NCBI GenBank assembly: GCA_949288715.1
Contig: CASELH010000004.1
Location: 1 to 64,000, forward strand
Source: an uncultured Bacteroides sp.
GTDB taxonomy: Bacteria > Bacteroidota > Bacteroidia > Bacteroidales > Bacteroidaceae
Length of the DNA: 64,000 nt
Direction of reading: 5' to 3'
The notes under the pieces were generated by a model. It did not search any database, was not told where the DNA came from, and saw nothing but the letters and a program-made list of their open reading frames with translations. Shown here piece after piece: positions 62,493 through 64,000 of the stretch (position 1 is its first letter; every line of letters starts with the position of its first letter). The position numbers and the translations under genes were made by a program.

Positions 62493-63910
62493 AGCGGTGT
62501 GTCGGGTTGAAGTAGGGTGGTGATGCCTTGTTCGCGGTGCTGCAGCACGATGCGCACGGGGTATTTGCGGTGCAGGTGCTCGGCCAGGTGCTGGGCGGCA
62601 TAGACGGAGCGGTGCTGCCCGCCGGTGCAGCCGAAGCTCACGGACAGGCTGGTGAAGCCGCGCTCCAGGTATCGCTCCACCGCGGCATCGGCCAGCCCGT
62701 AGACGTGCTCCAGGAAGCGGAGTATCTCCCCGTCGTCTTCCAGAAAGCGGATGACGGGCTCGTCCAGACCCGTCAGTGCCCGGTAGCGTTCGTATCGGCC
62801 GGGGTTGTGCACGGCCCGGCAGTCGAACACGAAGCCCCCGCCATTGCCCGACGGGTCGGCCGGGATGCCTTTCTTGTAGGAAAAGCTGGTGATGCGCACG
62901 GTCAGCCCCTCCGTTTCCACGGCCTGCGGGGGCGCGGGCTCGGCCAACTGTTGCAGCACTTGGCAGAGGTAGGGGTATTCGGGGAAGGGCTCTTGCAGCA
63001 GTTTCCGCAGGTTGCGCAGGGCAAAGGGGATGCTCTCCAGGAAGTGCGGCTTCCGCTCGAAGTAGCCCCGGAAGCCGTAAGCGCCCAATACCTGCAGGTG
63101 GCGGAAGAGGACGAAGTGGCGCAGGCGTCGGCGGAAATCGACTTCATCGACCTTGCGGTACTTCCCCAGCGCGTCGAGGTAGGTGCGCAGCAGGGCTTCC
63201 TTCAATTCGTCGGGATAGTTGGCTTTGGCTTGCCACAGGAAGGAGGCCACGTCGTAGTACACCGGCCCCCGGCGCCCTCCTTGGAAGTCGATGAACCACG
63301 GCTGTCCGTCCTTCAGCATCACGTTGCGGCTTTGGAAGTCGCGATACATGAAGCCCTGAATGCCAGCGCCCGCCAAGGTGTCGGCCATGCGTTGGAAATC
63401 GTCCTCCAGCCTGTCTTCCTGGAAGGCAATGCCCGTGGCCTTGAGGTAGCAGTACTTAAAGTAGTTCAAGTCCCACAAGATGCTTCTGCCATTCAGTTCG
63501 GGCTGGGGGTAGCAGTAGGCGAAGTCCATGTCCGCCCCCTCCATCTGCAGGACCGGCAGAAGAGCCATGACCTGGCGCAGGAGCGCCTGCTCGGTAGCGT
63601 TGAACGTCCCGCTTGCTCGCCCTTCGGCGATAGCGTCGAACAGCAGCGTGTCGCCCAGGTCTTCTTGCAGGTAGTGCATGCCGTCGGCTGATTGCGCCAA
63701 TACGCGGGGCACGGGCAGCCCTTTCGCGCCGAAGTACTCCGCCATGTAGATGAAGGCGCGGTTCTCTTCCTTCGATTCACCCTCCACGCCTATTAGTGAA
63801 GGGCATGGCCCCAGGCGGAAGTAGTGCCTGTTGGACCCTGCGGGCGTGAGTGGCTGCACTTGCTCCGGCAGGTGGCCGGTGTATTGTTGGTAAAGTTTTT
63901 CCAGTTCCAT
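62489..63910 (-). CDS. AmgK-like phosphotransferase fused to a RapZ C-terminal domain
   Basis: It has 473 residues. The N-terminal part (about 1-325) is an aminoglycoside-phosphotransferase-like kinase: AGSNRHYFR, then the catalytic loop YRDFQSRNVML (Tyr-Arg-Asp in place of His-x-Asp) and WFIDFQGGRRGP (metal Asp). AmgK relatives phosphorylate MurNAc and GlcNAc at the anomeric position. The C-terminal part (about 336-465) is a RapZ C-terminal domain: SFSYKKGIPAD, FVFDCRAVHNPGRYERY, and FGCTGGQHRSV. In E. coli that domain binds glucosamine-6-phosphate and small RNAs. The start at 63910 (MELEKLYQQY) is preferred; the frame runs further upstream without support. Confidence 0.85.
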   Translation of the reverse strand: MELEKLYQQYTGHLPEQVQPLTPAGSNRHYFRLGPCPSLIGVEGESKEENRAFIYMAEYFGAKGLPVPRVLAQSADGMHYLQEDLGDTLLFDAIAEGRASGTFNATEQALLRQVMALLPVLQMEGADMDFAYCYPQPELNGRSILWDLNYFKYCYLKATGIAFQEDRLEDDFQRMADTLAGAGIQGFMYRDFQSRNVMLKDGQPWFIDFQGGRRGPVYYDVASFLWQAKANYPDELKEALLRTYLDALGKYRKVDEVDFRRRLRHFVLFRHLQVLGAYGFRGYFERKPHFLESIPFALRNLRKLLQEPFPEYPYLCQVLQQLAEPAPPQAVETEGLTVRITSFSYKKGIPADPSGNGGGFVFDCRAVHNPGRYERYRALTGLDEPVIRFLEDDGEILRFLEHVYGLADAAVERYLERGFTSLSVSFGCTGGQHRSVYAAQHLAEHLHRKYPVRIVLQHREQGITTLLQPDTPL

Positions 63911-63924
63911 ATATAATAATGGTA

Positions 63925-64000
63925 TTAGGCCAGTTGCAAGTCGTAGAGGCATGCTTTTACTTCCGCCTCGCTGCCGATGTGCTTGCCCAGGTCGTCGGAG
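63925..64000 (-). CDS. 3' end of an unrecognised gene (partial)
   Basis: On the minus strand a frame enters from the right edge and ends in KHIGSEAEVKACLYDLQLA before TAA at 63925-63927. It lies 14 bases before the start of the kinase-RapZ gene, so the three minus-strand genes are probably one operon. Only about 24 residues are visible and I do not recognise the family. Confidence 0.6.
   Translation of the reverse strand, partial: SDDLGKHIGSEAEVKACLYDLQLA

Overview
This window is bacterial and fits the order Bacteroidales, most likely Bacteroidaceae or a close relative. The evidence is a SusC/SusD outer-membrane pair, a Bacteroides-type sialic-acid operon with an AGE-family epimerase and a YhcH protein, DUF6562 and Mfa2/FimB-like lipoproteins, DUF4290 next to murA, and promoter -7 elements of the form TAnnTTTG. 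Most genes are GC-rich (38 of 60 bases in the sampled line at 25321). A few blocks are clearly AT-richer (23 of 60 in the line at 28201), mainly susC/susD and the genes just after it, and the small gene at 48682.

Layout. 1-3815: a fimbria-type lipoprotein operon (one Mfa2/FimB-like, two DUF6562) closed by a terminator. 4260-11330 (minus strand): rseP, dxr, an M23 peptidase, rimM, murA, a DUF4290 gene and tsaB. 11432-15236 (plus): yicC, gmk, a small membrane protein, nadD and hisS. 15387-17447: a 48-residue membrane protein, an EFR1-type flavodoxin-ferredoxin protein and galE. 18213-23022 (minus): pyruvate:ferredoxin oxidoreductase and an AAA ATPase, flanked by two inverted copies of a foldback (MITE-like) element.

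23981-41723 is a sialic-acid scavenging locus. It holds a YhcH protein, an MFS transporter, N-acetylneuraminate lyase, an AGE epimerase, SusC/SusD, an N-terminally damaged hydrolase, a DUF4143 ATPase with a neighbouring ATPase remnant, a GH33 sialidase, a NanM-like kelch mutarotase and a large membrane regulator with a LuxR helix-turn-helix. The expected flow is: the sialidase frees sialic acid, NanM adjusts the anomer, SusC/D and the MFS carrier import it, the lyase gives ManNAc and pyruvate, and the epimerase gives GlcNAc.

41881-47617: a PurF-like protein without its N-terminal nucleophile, pepT, gcvT and an M48-like protein without the first zinc His. 47775-57205: rpmE (type B), a secreted protein, an endonuclease/exonuclease/phosphatase protein, a beta-barrel protein, a LysM protein, uvrA and a YbaK deacylase. 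57356-61576: a giant two-ATPase activase of the 2-hydroxyacyl-CoA dehydratase type. 61740-64000 (minus): a MurU-like nucleotidyltransferase, an AmgK-like kinase fused to a RapZ C-terminal domain, and the end of one more gene.

The most unusual feature is a set of eight intergenic tandem arrays with a strict 22- or 23-base period. Their units are short imperfect palindromes whose sequence differs from locus to locus and whose left and right halves appear to be shuffled between units. They sit at gene 3' ends or between genes, and in four cases the array supplies a stop codon. I did not recognise this as a described element. No tRNA, rRNA, CRISPR array or intact transposase gene was seen.
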